From Paracoccus onchidii (GTDB taxonomy: Bacteria > Pseudomonadota > Alphaproteobacteria > Rhodobacterales > Rhodobacteraceae), in NCBI RefSeq assembly GCF_028294535.1, contig NZ_JAQBIE010000004.1, forward strand, positions 124,001 to 188,000: a stretch of 64,000 nucleotides of DNA. The letters run 5' to 3'. A program made the position numbers and the translations under genes. Shown here one piece after another: positions 18,893-27,730 of this stretch; positions within the stretch are counted from its first letter, which is position 1; every line of letters begins with the position of its first letter. The notes under the pieces were generated by a model, which was not told where the DNA came from, ran no database searches, and saw only the letters and a program-made list of their open reading frames with translations.

Positions 18893-18910
18893 GGCAACCC
18901 TTCGGATATG

Positions 18911-18932
18911 AAAAAGGGCCCTCAGCGGGCCC
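18911..18932 (-). terminator. Terminator-like hairpin in the rimP leader (candidate attenuator)
   Basis: On the minus strand GGGCCC-GCTGA-GGGCCC is followed at once by TTTTT (18915-18911), a short intrinsic-terminator shape. It ends about 18 bases before the rimP start and just ahead of the ribosome site. Because it lies between the candidate promoter (18986-19014) and the operon, it would make transcription of rimP-nusA-ylxR-infB conditional. NusA itself changes termination, so autoregulation is a reasonable inference. The stem is only 6 bp but all G:C. Confidence 0.55.
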
Positions 18933-18985
18933 ATGCGTCATGCGTCGGTGGGCAGGGGGTGGAAGCCTGCACCGCTGTTGATCTG

Positions 18986-19014
18986 CATATAGACGCGCCG
19001 AACGATAAATGCAA
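18986..19014 (-). promoter_or_regulatory. Candidate sigma-70-type promoter of the rimP operon
   Basis: On the minus strand TTGCAT (19014-19009) and TATATG (18991-18986) are separated by exactly 17 bases. The expected start of transcription is near 18979, giving a leader of about 87 bases that contains the hairpin at 18911-18932. Both hexamers are imperfect, so this is a prediction from spacing and position. Confidence 0.4.
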
Positions 19015-19095
19015 GCATGCCGCGTATCGGCCTGCCCCCGGCACCTGTAGGGGCGCGGGCCGCAAAGTGAGTATCTGACGATAACCAGGTAGTTG

Positions 19096-20103
19096 ATGAC
19101 CAGTATTGACGTTGCCATCCCGCCCGGCGCTGCGCTTGGCTGGGCGCCGATTTTCGACCTGGCCCAAGTGGCCGCCAAGCTGTTTGACGGTGAAATCGTC
19201 CATTATCCCGACGTGTATCCCGGCAAGCTGCAAAAGCTGTGGGGGTTGCGCCCCCGCGCGCGGGGAACGCGTGATCGGGGGTTGATGGCGCTGCTTTACG
19301 GCCCGGCCGATATTTCCAAACTGCGCGAAAGCCTGTCATTTCGGCAGGATTACCGCTTTGTGATCGCGTGGATCATCGATTCCTTCTGGGAGGACAGGAA
19401 TGTCCGCAAGATGGATTTCGGCGGCGTCGATCTGCTGTGCATCATCCGTCGGGACGAGGAAGATTACTATCGCCGTCTTGTCGGGAATCGGGTGCTGTCG
19501 CTGAATTGGGGCAGCAACGTTCTGGAACGCGGTTCGGCCCAGGCCGAGCGACCCATCGACCTGCAGCGTCTTGGGCGCCAGCCAACCGAATGGAATGACG
19601 ACGAACGCAGCGCACAGGTCGCCCGGGAACTCGGGCTGGTCTTTGCCGGGCGGCCGCCGGAACCGCGCGATCCGGCGGCAAACATGAAGGAAATCGCACG
19701 CGCTTTCGGGTCGGCCAAATATCTGGTCGCGCATTCGAACCTGACCTCGATCGAGCCAAATACGCATAAGGTCAAGGAATACATCACGGCGCGCTGGACC
19801 GACGCATTGGCGTCGGGGTGTTCGATTGCGGGCGTGCAGCCGCGCAATGACAGCAGCTATCGCGATCTGTTCTGGCCGGGCGCGACGCTTGATTTCGACC
19901 GTGTTGATCTGCGCCACAACATGGCCGCTGTTGCCGAGGCGGTCTCGGCATGGACGCCAGAGCAAGCGCGGAACAATTACCGGATGTCGCTGCAACGACT
20001 GGACTGGCGCCACAGCCTGAAAAAGATTGCCGACAGGATGCAGCTGAGCTTTCCGGCATTGGATGCCGAACTGGCAGAGATTCGGAGAAAGGCTGTGTCC
20101 TAG
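19096..20103 (+). CDS. Glycosyltransferase-like protein (CgeB / GT-B C-terminal type)
   Basis: The product is 335 residues from ATG 19096. The C-terminal third (about 220-315) reads VKEYITARWTDALASGC, then a variable stretch and NMAAVAEAVSAWT. This looks like the nucleotide-sugar half of CgeB-type GT-B enzymes, with the usual EYITAR...ALASG helix and a late Arg-rich helix. The N-terminal part has a HYPDVYP loop, which may bind an acceptor. No signal peptide or membrane segment is seen. It stands alone, divergent from rimP and converging on the iminopeptidase gene with overlapping stops. Acceptor and donor are unknown; the family call is by eye. Confidence 0.6.
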   Translation: MTSIDVAIPPGAALGWAPIFDLAQVAAKLFDGEIVHYPDVYPGKLQKLWGLRPRARGTRDRGLMALLYGPADISKLRESLSFRQDYRFVIAWIIDSFWEDRNVRKMDFGGVDLLCIIRRDEEDYYRRLVGNRVLSLNWGSNVLERGSAQAERPIDLQRLGRQPTEWNDDERSAQVARELGLVFAGRPPEPRDPAANMKEIARAFGSAKYLVAHSNLTSIEPNTHKVKEYITARWTDALASGCSIAGVQPRNDSSYRDLFWPGATLDFDRVDLRHNMAAVAEAVSAWTPEQARNNYRMSLQRLDWRHSLKKIADRMQLSFPALDAELAEIRRKAVS

Positions 20104-21086
20104 CCCCCTGACTGCCGGTCGTCATCGCGGATCATATCCATCACCCGCACCAGCTCGGACGAGATGCGCGGTTCTGACAGGGCATGGCCAGATGCGGGAA
20201 CGAAGTTCAGTTCGCATCTGTCCCAGCCATCCGCCAGTTCATGCGCCGAGATCGGGGGGCAGACCATATCATAGCGTCCCTGCACGATCACTGCGGGCAG
20301 GTGTTCGATCTTGTGGCGATCGCGCAGAAGCTGGTTTTCGGCCAGAAAACACCCGTTTGAGAAATAGTGGTTCTCAAGCCGAGCGAAGGCGCGGGCATAT
20401 TCGGTGGGGGCGTGGCTGGCGGGGGTGGATTGCAGGCCGGCCAGCGCGTTTTCCCACATCAACCAGGGCAGGGCATAACGTGCCTGGCGGCCGGCATCGT
20501 CACAAAACAGCCGGCGATGATAGGCGGCGATCAGATCATCACGCTCGGCCGGGGGGATCGGATCAAGGAACTGCGCCCAGAGATCGGGAAAAAACCGGCC
20601 AGCGCCGCCGCCATAGAACCAGTCCAGTTCCGATTGCCGGGCCAGAAACACACCGCGAAGGACCAGGCCCGCGATGTGATCGGGATGGGCCTGTGCATAG
20701 GCCAGCGAAAGCGTGGCGCCCCAGCTGCCACCGAACAGCAGCCATGTTTCGATTCGCAACTGCTGGCGTATCAGGCAGATATCCGCGATCAGGTGTTGCG
20801 TGGTATTGGCTTCGACAGAGGCCGCCGGACGCGACCGGCCGCAGCCGCGTTGGTCAAACAGGATGACACGATAATGCGACGGATCGAAGAAGCGGCGCAT
20901 ATACGGGCTGCAGCCGCCGCCCGGTCCTCCGTGCAGGACAAGCACGGGGCGTCCATCGGGGTTGCCATATTGTTCGACATAAAGACGGTGCCCGTCACCC
21001 ACGTCGAGAAGGCGACTGTCATAGGGGTCGCCTGCCGGGTGCAGTTGCTGTCTGGAAGTCGAGATTTGCCCTGCCATTCTGTCCAT
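20100..21086 (-). CDS. pip: Proline iminopeptidase (alpha/beta hydrolase, S33)
   Basis: This cytoplasmic exopeptidase removes N-terminal proline from peptides. The roughly 328-residue protein has the family order. The oxyanion-hole stretch [19 protein letters not shown] comes first, then FDQRGCGRS and the nucleophile elbow GGSWGATL with the catalytic serine. Near the C-terminus [10 protein letters not shown] carries the acid, and a final His lies in ASGHALSE. I start at ATG 21086 (MDRMAG); ATG 21077 is an alternative, and longer frames run into ubiG antisense. Its stop shares the bases CTAG with the converging glycosyltransferase-like gene. Confidence 0.9.
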   Translation of the reverse strand: MDRMAGQISTSRQQLHPAGDPYDSRLLDVGDGHRLYVEQYGNPDGRPVLVLHGGPGGGCSPYMRRFFDPSHYRVILFDQRGCGRSRPAASVEANTTQHLIADICLIRQQLRIETWLLFGGSWGATLSLAYAQAHPDHIAGLVLRGVFLARQSELDWFYGGGAGRFFPDLWAQFLDPIPPAERDDLIAAYHRRLFCDDAGRQARYALPWLMWENALAGLQSTPASHAPTEYARAFARLENHYFSNGCFLAENQLLRDRHKIEHLPAVIVQGRYDMVCPPISAHELADGWDRCELNFVPASGHALSEPRISSELVRVMDMIRDDDRQSGG

Positions 21087-21134
21087 GAGCCAAGTATAGA
21101 ACGAAGCCGAACCGGCCGCCAGAAGGACCGACGC

Positions 21135-21869
21135 ATGACAAGCATAGACCCGGCAGAAATCGCGAAATTCGAGGCCATGGCTGCCGAATGGTGGGACCCT
21201 GCGGGCAAGTTCAAGCCCCTGCATCTGATGAACCCGGTGCGCCTGGATTACATCACCACACAAATCTGCGCCGAGTTCGGGCGCGACCAGACTGACCTGC
21301 GGGCGCTGGAAGGGTTGCGCATTCTCGATATCGGTTGCGGGGGTGGCCTTGTATCCGAGCCGATGGCGCGCCTGGGGGCCGAAGTGATCGGGGCGGATGC
21401 CGCCGAGGGCAATATTTCTGTCGCTCGCGTGCATGCGCATCAGCAGGGCTTGCAGATCGACTATCGTGCGACCACGGCGGAATCACTGCGCGACGAGGGC
21501 GAAAGCTTTGACGTGGTTCTGGCCCTCGAAATCGTCGAACATGTGGCTGACCCCGCCACTTTCATCGAGACCTGCCGTAATCTTGTGCGCCCCGGCGGGT
21601 TGGTGATTCTGTCCACGATCAACAGAACCGTGAAAAGCTTTGGCGCCGCGATTGTCGGTGCGGAATGGATCATGCGCTGGTTGCCCAAAGGGACGCATGA
21701 CTGGCAACGCTTCATCACGCCCGATGAATTGGCGCATCAGGCATCCCAGGCCGGGCTGCATGTCGCCGATGCGCGGGGCATGGTCTTCAATCCGATTACC
21801 TTCGGGTGGAAGATGTCCGAACGCGATCTGTCGGTGAACTACATCCTGACCGGGCGGCGCGAGGGCTAG
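21135..21869 (+). CDS. ubiG: Ubiquinone biosynthesis O-methyltransferase UbiG
   Basis: UbiG performs both O-methylations in ubiquinone synthesis using S-adenosylmethionine. The 244-residue protein starts [21 protein letters not shown] and has motif [16 protein letters not shown] (about 65-80), LALEIVEHV (motif post-II) and the C-terminal FNPI...DLSVNY stretch. ATG 21135 follows AGAAGGACC. It is divergent from pip by only 48 bp and converges with the MarR gene, again sharing a CTAG stop pair. Family length and motifs leave little doubt. Confidence 0.95.
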   Translation: MTSIDPAEIAKFEAMAAEWWDPAGKFKPLHLMNPVRLDYITTQICAEFGRDQTDLRALEGLRILDIGCGGGLVSEPMARLGAEVIGADAAEGNISVARVHAHQQGLQIDYRATTAESLRDEGESFDVVLALEIVEHVADPATFIETCRNLVRPGGLVILSTINRTVKSFGAAIVGAEWIMRWLPKGTHDWQRFITPDELAHQASQAGLHVADARGMVFNPITFGWKMSERDLSVNYILTGRREG

Positions 21870-22339
21870 CCCGCGTCGCCTTCCAGTCTGACGCGCAATT
21901 CACGCAAGACCGGTAGCGCGCTGCGCACACGGTCTGCGCCGATGTCGCGCACGACCTCGGCGATCAGGGGCATGAAGGCTGCGATCGCCGCATCCCGCGC
22001 GGCCCGGCCCGCTGGGCTGATCGAGACGAATTTGCGCCGCGCATCGTCCCAGTCGGGGCGGATGTGAATGTGCCCGGCCCATTCCAGCCGCGACAAAGTA
22101 TTGGTCATCGCCCCGCGTGTGACATGAAATGCCTGCGCCAATTGTGCCGGTGTACGTTCCTCGTTCACATGTGCCAGCAGGTTCAGAACCGAGAAATGCG
22201 AGATCTGCATGCCGCGGGGCAGGGCCTTGCTGATCAGGTTGCGCGACAATTGATCGGCGATCAGCACTTCGGCAAACAGGCTTGCTGCAAGCCTGCCGGT
22301 CGAGGGCTGTTTGTCGTCGCGGGTCGCGGAGTTTGTCAT
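21866..22339 (-). CDS. MarR-family transcriptional regulator
   Basis: The 157-residue protein has the MarR winged-helix plan. A dimerisation helix comes first (about 20-45), then [13 protein letters not shown] and the recognition helix [28 protein letters not shown]. The wing follows with [18 protein letters not shown], ending in a dimerisation helix. Ligand and targets are unknown. It overlaps the nitrilase gene downstream on the same strand (ATGA order: grxC, nitrilase, MarR), so it is the last gene of that block. Being last, it may regulate genes elsewhere, or its own operon. Confidence 0.87.
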   Translation of the reverse strand: MTNSATRDDKQPSTGRLAASLFAEVLIADQLSRNLISKALPRGMQISHFSVLNLLAHVNEERTPAQLAQAFHVTRGAMTNTLSRLEWAGHIHIRPDWDDARRKFVSISPAGRAARDAAIAAFMPLIAEVVRDIGADRVRSALPVLRELRVRLEGDAG

Positions 22340-23202
22340 ATGCCGGTCGGGCCGTGAAAGGCGCGGTCATGTGTTAGGGAAGGAATGCGCGACCGTGCCC
22401 TGTCGACAGCCTTCAGGTCAAGCTCAACCATCGAAATGCCGGGCGAAATTCCACCATCTGTCAAGATCTTGCCCCACGGATCCACCACCAGAGAATGGCC
22501 GTGGCTTTTGCGTGGTTGACGATTCGGGCTGTTGGGGGCTGCGTGGGTGCCGCATTGAGCCGGTGCCAAAATGTAACAGCCGTTCTCGATTGCGCGGGCG
22601 CGCAACAGCGGTTCCCAATGGGCCTGACCCGTGGTCGGGCTGAACGCCGAGGGAACGGTCAGCAACTGCGCCCCGGCCTGCGCAAGTTGTCTATACAGTT
22701 GCGGAAAGCGCAGGTCATAGCAGATCGTCATGCCGATGGGCACTTCCGCCATTTGGGCGATCACCGCGTGGTCGCCGGGACGATAGGCCGAACTTTCGCG
22801 ATACTGCTCGGTTTCCGAAATCGTGACATCGAACATATGCAGCTTGTCATAGCTGGCGGCGATGTCTCCGTTCGGGGCGATCAGAAAGCTGCGATTGACG
22901 AAACGGCCATCTTCACCCTCACCTTTCAGTGCAAGCGAGCCGATCAACAGCCAGATACCTGTTGCTGCCGCCTCGGACCGCAGGGCCGCAAGGGTGGGAT
23001 CCTTGTCTTGTGCCTGCAGCACCCTGGACTGCCATTTGCGATCAGGTGACAGGATATTGGTGGCCTCGGGGGTCAGGACAAGGCGCGCGCCATCATTGGC
23101 CGCCTGTCGGATCAACGGAACCGTCTGGCCCAGATTGTCCAGTGGATCGTCACCGACATTCAGTTGCAGCAGGCCGACAGCCAGCGCCCTGTCCCGTGTC
23201 AT
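22336..23202 (-). CDS. Carbon-nitrogen hydrolase (Nit1/Nit2-type amidase)
   Basis: The 288-residue nitrilase-superfamily enzyme has its Glu-Lys-Cys triad in LTPEATN (about Glu46), YDKLHMFD and TICYDLRFP. The last is followed by the typical arginine. The short KLHMFDV and LYRQLAQAGA pattern resembles bacterial Nit1-like proteins that remove deaminated glutathione, a metabolite-repair role. That fits the adjacent glutaredoxin gene, which also belongs to glutathione chemistry. The start overlaps the grxC stop and the stop overlaps the MarR start (ATGA), so the three are coupled. Confidence 0.87.
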   Translation of the reverse strand: MTRDRALAVGLLQLNVGDDPLDNLGQTVPLIRQAANDGARLVLTPEATNILSPDRKWQSRVLQAQDKDPTLAALRSEAAATGIWLLIGSLALKGEGEDGRFVNRSFLIAPNGDIAASYDKLHMFDVTISETEQYRESSAYRPGDHAVIAQMAEVPIGMTICYDLRFPQLYRQLAQAGAQLLTVPSAFSPTTGQAHWEPLLRARAIENGCYILAPAQCGTHAAPNSPNRQPRKSHGHSLVVDPWGKILTDGGISPGISMVELDLKAVDRARSRIPSLTHDRAFHGPTGI

Positions 23203-23474
23203 GCCGCTTGTTCCCGAAGCAACGGGTCAAGTTTGCCAGCACGTTCAAGGGCGTAAAGCTCGTCACAGCCGCCGACATGCGTATCGCCGATAAAGATCTG
23301 CGGGACCGTCCGGCGACCATTTGCGCGTTGGGTCATGGCAGCCCTCAGGTCCGGGTGCGCGCCGACATCGGTTTCTTCAAAGGACACACCTTTTTCGCTG
23401 AGTAACGCCTTGGCGCGGATGCAAAAGGGGCAGGTGCGCGTCGTATAGATCTGAACCGGGTTCGCTTGGGTCAT
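23199..23474 (-). CDS. grxC: Glutaredoxin 3
   Basis: This small thiol-disulfide oxidoreductase (91 residues) has the active site CPFC (about 15-18). RRTVPQIFIG supplies the cis-proline, and GGCDELYALE is the glutathione-binding end. It reduces disulfides using glutathione in the cytoplasm. The stop overlaps the nitrilase ATG. The upstream comF gene ends 32 bp before it. Length and motifs match E. coli GrxC. Confidence 0.93.
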   Translation of the reverse strand: MTQANPVQIYTTRTCPFCIRAKALLSEKGVSFEETDVGAHPDLRAAMTQRANGRRTVPQIFIGDTHVGGCDELYALERAGKLDPLLREQAA

Positions 23475-23506
23475 GTCGTTTTTCCGTTCTGACTGTTTGC
23501 CCCTAT

Positions 23507-24277
23507 CTAGTCATCCTTGGCCGCTCGTGCCAGAACCGCGACGGAAATCGGTCCCGACCCTGCCTCCTGCAATGCCTCGGCACAGGCGGACAAGGTGGCC
23601 CCGGAGGTCATGACATCATCGATCAGCAAGACGGCCCGGCCACGTGACAGGTCGCCAAGGCGGGGGTTGACGATCATGGCGTCCTGCTGGTTGGCGAATC
23701 TTTCCGTGACACTGCGCCGATCTTGCGGGTTGGTGTTTCGCTTGCGGATCAGCAGGTTCGGCGCATGTTCCAAACCGGCCGACACCGCGAGATGGCGTGA
23801 CAGCAATCCGGCCTGATTGTATCGTCGTTTCAACAGGCGCCGCATGTGCAAGGGCACCGGTGCGACGATCATGTCTTGGCGTATCAGCGGGCGTGCCGCC
23901 TGGGTCAGCCAACCTGCCAGATGCGGCGCAAGGTCGGGTCTGTCACCATGCTTCAGGGCAAGAACCAGCTTGCGCCCGGTGCCGGAATAGACGAATGCCG
24001 CGCGTCCTTGCCGCCAGGGCGGATCCGTCCGCAGGCAATCGTCACATAGCAGGGCTTCGTCGGGAGTTTCGATCCCGTCATCGGGCAAGGGGACACCACA
24101 GCGTGAACAGGCGCAGCCGATGATGAACTGCATGTCACGCCAGCATTCGGGGCATAGATCGCCGCCATTTCCGGTCCCTGCCGCGACGGGTTCGCCGCAA
24201 CCGATGCATTGTGGCGGATAAAGCAGGCTCAGAGCGCCTTTCAACGCGGCGCGAAGCCCCCTATGTTCCACGCCCAT
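23507..24277 (-). CDS. ComF family protein (phosphoribosyltransferase-like)
   Basis: The product is about 256 residues. An N-terminal double zinc finger has CIGC, CPECW, CSRCG and CDDC (about 25-85). The phosphoribosyltransferase domain follows, with RYNQAGLL and the PRPP-binding loop VLLIDDVMTSGATL. The homologue in naturally competent bacteria acts in DNA uptake; here its role is unknown. I place the start at ATG 24277 (MGVEHRG), though ATG 24298 would also work. At 24277 it shares the four bases CATG with the start of the divergent methyltransferase gene. Confidence 0.85.
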   Translation of the reverse strand: MGVEHRGLRAALKGALSLLYPPQCIGCGEPVAAGTGNGGDLCPECWRDMQFIIGCACSRCGVPLPDDGIETPDEALLCDDCLRTDPPWRQGRAAFVYSGTGRKLVLALKHGDRPDLAPHLAGWLTQAARPLIRQDMIVAPVPLHMRRLLKRRYNQAGLLSRHLAVSAGLEHAPNLLIRKRNTNPQDRRSVTERFANQQDAMIVNPRLGDLSRGRAVLLIDDVMTSGATLSACAEALQEAGSGPISVAVLARAAKDD

Positions 24278-25115
24278 GAGCAGTTCCCCCGATATCAATC
24301 GTCCCGTATTGACCGACCGCCCCGCGCTGAACAGGCAGCGAAACCGTGCGCTGCACGGACAGTGGGTGGATTTCCTGCATCAGCTGGCGGCGGATGAGGT
24401 CGAGGATAGGCTTGCCGAGATTAACAGAAGGTTTACGAGAACGGCCATCGTGACCGGTTTCCCCGATTTCTGGGCGCAACGTTTCCCCGAGGCGCAGATC
24501 GTTGCCGATGATGAGGTCCTGTCGTTGGGCGCGCAATCATTCGATCTGGTCATCCATGCGATGTCGTTGCATTGGGCGGATGATCCCGTCGGACAGATCG
24601 TGCAATGCCGCCGTGCCCTGTGCGAGGATGGGCTGTTCCTTGGAACATGTTTCGGAGGGCAAAGCCTTCATGAGCTGCGTGCCGCGTTGGCGCAGGCGGA
24701 AGCTGCCGTGACAGGTGGGCTGTCGCCACGTGTCTTGCCGATGGGTGAAATTCGCGATCTGGGTGGGCTGCTGCACCGTGCCGGGCTTGCATTGCCCGTG
24801 GCCGACCTCGTGCAGCAACGCGCCAGCTATCAAAGCCTGATTCATCTGGCGCATGATCTGCGGGCGATGGGCGAGGCCAATGCGATGCAGAACCGTATTC
24901 GCCATACCTCCCGCCGCGAGATTTTCTTGCGCGCAGCGGCCTATATGGCCGAGCATTACCCGGACCGCGACGATCCGTCCCGTATCGCTGCGACCTTTGA
25001 TCTGGTCTTTCTGACCGGCTGGGCACCATCCGAGACGCAACCGAAACCACTTCGGCCGGGTTCTGCTCATGCAAGTCTTGCCGACGCGCTGAACGAAATC
25101 AGGAACAAATCATGA
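24276..25115 (+). CDS. SAM-dependent methyltransferase (BioC / NDUFAF5-like)
   Basis: The 279-residue class I methyltransferase carries SLHWADDP and a following Asn/Gln-rich helix, as in BioC and the mitochondrial complex I assembly factor NDUFAF5. NDUFAF5 acts on arginine. No clear GxGxG motif I survives; the region reads AIVTGFPDFW, which is typical of this subgroup. No ribosome site precedes ATG 24276, and TTG 24309 is an alternative start. The stop overlaps the hemH start (ATGA). A protein or quinone-related substrate is possible; substrate is not predictable. Confidence 0.75.
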   Translation: MSSSPDINRPVLTDRPALNRQRNRALHGQWVDFLHQLAADEVEDRLAEINRRFTRTAIVTGFPDFWAQRFPEAQIVADDEVLSLGAQSFDLVIHAMSLHWADDPVGQIVQCRRALCEDGLFLGTCFGGQSLHELRAALAQAEAAVTGGLSPRVLPMGEIRDLGGLLHRAGLALPVADLVQQRASYQSLIHLAHDLRAMGEANAMQNRIRHTSRREIFLRAAAYMAEHYPDRDDPSRIAATFDLVFLTGWAPSETQPKPLRPGSAHASLADALNEIRNKS

Positions 25116-26140
25116 AGCCAGCCTTCGCGCCCGCCGATCACCCGGCTGTATCGCCATCCAGGACCGGAATCTTGATAGCCAATCTGGGCACACCCGACGG
25201 TTATGATTACTGGTCGATGCGGCGCTATCTGAATGAATTCCTGTCGGATCGCCGGGTGATCGATCTGCCGCGCTGGAAATGGCAGCCGCTGTTGCAGGGC
25301 ATCATCCTGACCAAGCGCCCCTTCAGTTCCGGCGCGAATTACAAGCTGATCTGGAACGAGGAAAAAGGCGAAAGCCCGCTGATGACCATCACCCGTGACC
25401 AGACGGATGCCCTGCGCGCGCGGGCCCATGCCGAATGGGGCGATCAGGTCATGGTCGAATTCTGCATGCGCTATGGCAACCCCTCGACGACCGAGGTGCT
25501 GGACCGGATGGTCAAGGCCGGATGCCGCCGGATCGTGTTCCTGCCGCTTTATCCGCAATATGCGGGGGCGACCTCGGCCACGGCGAATGACCAGCTGTTC
25601 CGCGCGCTGATGGAACAGACCTGGCAGCCATCCGTCCGGACCTGCGATCCCTATTTCGACCGGCCTGATTACATCGCGGCACTGGCGGAATCGGTGAAAA
25701 GCACCCTGGGCGACCGGGTGCCCGGCAAACTGGTCGCGTCCTATCACGGCATGCCCAAGCGCTATCTGATGCAGGGCGATCCCTATCACTGCCAGTGTCA
25801 GAAAACCTCGCGCCTGCTGCAAGAGGCGCTTGGCTGGGAAGACGGGATCATCGACACGACCTTTCAGTCGGTTTTCGGCCGCGAGGAATGGTTGCGACCC
25901 TATACGGTTGAACATGTTGCCGAGCTGGCGCGGCGCGGCCACAAGGACATTGCCGTGATTTCACCCGCATTCGCGGCAGATTGCATCGAGACGCTGGAAG
26001 AGATCAACGGAGAGATCCGCGAAAGCTATGAAGAGGCCGGCGGGCAGGAATTTACCTATGTTCCCTGTCTGAATGATTCGCCCGCGCATATCGATGTCAT
26101 GATGAATGTCATCCGCGAGAATATCGGCGGTTGGGTGTGA
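25112..26140 (+). CDS. hemH: Ferrochelatase
   Basis: HemH inserts Fe(II) into protoporphyrin IX in the last step of heme synthesis, at the inner membrane. The 342-residue protein has the opening LIANLGTP and YLNEFLSDRRVID. The metal-site stretch SYHGMPKRY contains the conserved His, followed by CQCQKTSRLL and the late SPAFAADCIETLEEI with conserved glutamates. The start ATG 25112 overlaps the upstream methyltransferase stop, implying co-expression. Length is typical for proteobacteria. Confidence 0.95.
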   Translation: MKPAFAPADHPAVSPSRTGILIANLGTPDGYDYWSMRRYLNEFLSDRRVIDLPRWKWQPLLQGIILTKRPFSSGANYKLIWNEEKGESPLMTITRDQTDALRARAHAEWGDQVMVEFCMRYGNPSTTEVLDRMVKAGCRRIVFLPLYPQYAGATSATANDQLFRALMEQTWQPSVRTCDPYFDRPDYIAALAESVKSTLGDRVPGKLVASYHGMPKRYLMQGDPYHCQCQKTSRLLQEALGWEDGIIDTTFQSVFGREEWLRPYTVEHVAELARRGHKDIAVISPAFAADCIETLEEINGEIRESYEEAGGQEFTYVPCLNDSPAHIDVMMNVIRENIGGWV

Positions 26141-26272
26141 TGCGGGTTTGACGCCGGGTCAGAGGGATTGATCGCCTGCGGGCGGATCTTTGCGATCTCC
26201 TCAGCGTGCCGAGACGTGGCAATAGCCGGAAATGCGGTGCAAGGCGTCGTGCAGACCTGCTGAAAACGCAAA

Positions 26273-26295
26273 CAGCCGCCCGGTCAGGGCGGCTG
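26273..26295 (-). terminator. Terminator of the Tat-exported L,D-transpeptidase gene
   Basis: The 9-bp stem CAGCCGCCC/GGGCGGCTG (26273-26281 with 26287-26295) has a 5-base loop. On the minus strand it is followed by TTTGCGTTTTC, a T-rich tail. It lies 26 bp after the stop of the L,D-transpeptidase gene. Confidence 0.7.
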
Positions 26296-26320
26296 ATGTC
26301 ATCGGCTGTCTGGCGAAGTC

Positions 26321-26971
26321 TCAGATCAGCAGAACCTGAGTGCCGACGGTGCTGAGTTCGAACAGCTCTTTGATATGCTCGTTATACAGGCCGATGCAGC
26401 CGTTCGAGGATTTGCGCCCGATCTTGCGTGTGTCATGGGTGCCGTGAATGCGGTAATATTGCCAGCTCAGCCACAGGGCATGCGTGCCAAGCGGATTGTC
26501 CGGGCCGGGGCCGACGAAATCGGGCCACTCGGGATTGCGCTTTTTCATGTCGGGCGTGGGTGCCCAGCTGGGCCCTTCGACCTTCTTGATGATTTCCGTC
26601 CGTCCCGTGCGCGTCAGATCCTCGCTGACCGGGATCGATGACGGGTAAAGGCGATAGACGGTTTCGTCCTCGGACCAGTAATGCACGGCGCGCGACGTCA
26701 GGTCGCACAGGATCGCGCCATTGGACAGATTGTCGAAATAGGGGCGCCAGTCCTGTGCCCGGAAACTGGAAATATTGTGTCGCTGGTTTGCATGGGTGTC
26801 ATATTGCACGGCCCCGGCATCCGGGGTTGCCCCAGCCGTCGCGCCCACGATTGGTTGCCCGGTATAGGGGTCGATTTGCTGTGCGTATGACGGCATCACC
26901 ACCGAGGTGGCGCCTAGCGCCGCAGCCGAACCCAGGAAGGCCCGGCGATTGAAGGCAGGCGTTTTGCTCAT
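26321..26971 (-). CDS. L,D-transpeptidase (YkuD), Tat-exported
   Basis: L,D-transpeptidases make 3-3 crosslinks in peptidoglycan or attach proteins to it. From ATG 26971 (AAAGG site) the 216-residue product has a twin-arginine signal, NRRAFLGSAAALGA, cleaved after about PSYAQ. The YkuD domain carries the catalytic stretch HGTHDTRKIG and SSNGCIGLYN with the nucleophile Cys. Use of Tat instead of Sec is common for this subgroup in alphaproteobacteria. It is the left member of a cluster with a CAP lipoprotein and a second L,D-transpeptidase. The ORF extends 20 codons further upstream, but that would bury the signal peptide. Confidence 0.87.
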   Translation of the reverse strand: MSKTPAFNRRAFLGSAAALGATSVVMPSYAQQIDPYTGQPIVGATAGATPDAGAVQYDTHANQRHNISSFRAQDWRPYFDNLSNGAILCDLTSRAVHYWSEDETVYRLYPSSIPVSEDLTRTGRTEIIKKVEGPSWAPTPDMKKRNPEWPDFVGPGPDNPLGTHALWLSWQYYRIHGTHDTRKIGRKSSNGCIGLYNEHIKELFELSTVGTQVLLI

Positions 26972-27195
26972 AGACCTTTGTTCCTCATTCGCGTGGCCGT
27001 TCTTGCTGGACGGCCTTGGCTGCTCCGCCAATTGCGGGCAGGCTGGATTATACCTGCCGCCATGGCTTGCATCAATTCAAACTCGCGTGGTGGAAATGCC
27101 CTGAACAGGCAATTGCCGATCACGGATTCGTGCGTTTGAACGAGGCCCGCGGATTCGATAATGCTGCGACAATCGCAGACGAGGGATGTCCGATA

Positions 27196-27708
27196 ATGAT
27201 GAATTTCAAGGCGCTGGCCGTGCTGTCGCTTGTTGCGCTGGCCGCTTGTCAGCCCCGCACTGCACCGCAAGTGGGGCCGGATGGGCAGCCGTTGCCGGTT
27301 GCATATACGATCGACCAGAAAGAAGCCGAGGCAATTCCGGCTCGTGTGTTGCAACAAATCAACGGTCTGCGCGCAAATATCGGGCAGGCGCCGATGGCGC
27401 TGAACCCGCAGCTGAGCGCCGCGGCACTGGCGCATTCGCGCGATATGGCCGCGCAGAACCGGGCCTGGCACTGGGGCTCGGATGGATCGTCGCCGCTGGA
27501 TCGCGCGCGTCGTCAGGGATATTTCGGCACCGTGATCGGCGAGAATATCTCGGAGACCTATGAAAACGACATACAGACGCTGAACGCCTGGATGTCGACG
27601 CGTGACACGCGTGACGTGATCATGGATCCGGCGGCAACCAATCTGGGCTTTGCCTGGTATCAGGAACCGTCCGGCAAGATCTGGTGGACATTGCTGAGCG
27701 GAAGCTGA
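27196..27708 (+). CDS. CAP-domain (SCP-like) lipoprotein
   Basis: The 170-residue product starts MMNFKALAV and has a lipoprotein signal with lipobox VALAAC (Cys about 17). The CAP/SCP domain follows, with ALAHSRDMA, HWGSDGSSPLDRA and GENIS near the middle and NLGFAW towards the end, covering the usual four CAP motifs. Bacterial CAP proteins are extracytoplasmic with poorly known function; some bind or cut peptidoglycan or lipids. It is flanked by two L,D-transpeptidase genes, which suggests a cell-wall role. Either of the two adjacent ATGs (27196, 27199) may start it, after GAGGG. Confidence 0.82.
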   Translation: MMNFKALAVLSLVALAACQPRTAPQVGPDGQPLPVAYTIDQKEAEAIPARVLQQINGLRANIGQAPMALNPQLSAAALAHSRDMAAQNRAWHWGSDGSSPLDRARRQGYFGTVIGENISETYENDIQTLNAWMSTRDTRDVIMDPAATNLGFAWYQEPSGKIWWTLLSGS

Positions 27709-27730
27709 GGCACGGCCCTGCGGCAAATGG

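Noticed and set aside
18934-19020. A possible tRNA gene before rimP, as in some enterobacteria
   Set aside because: No cloverleaf arms can be drawn; the region folds only into the short GGGCCC hairpin.
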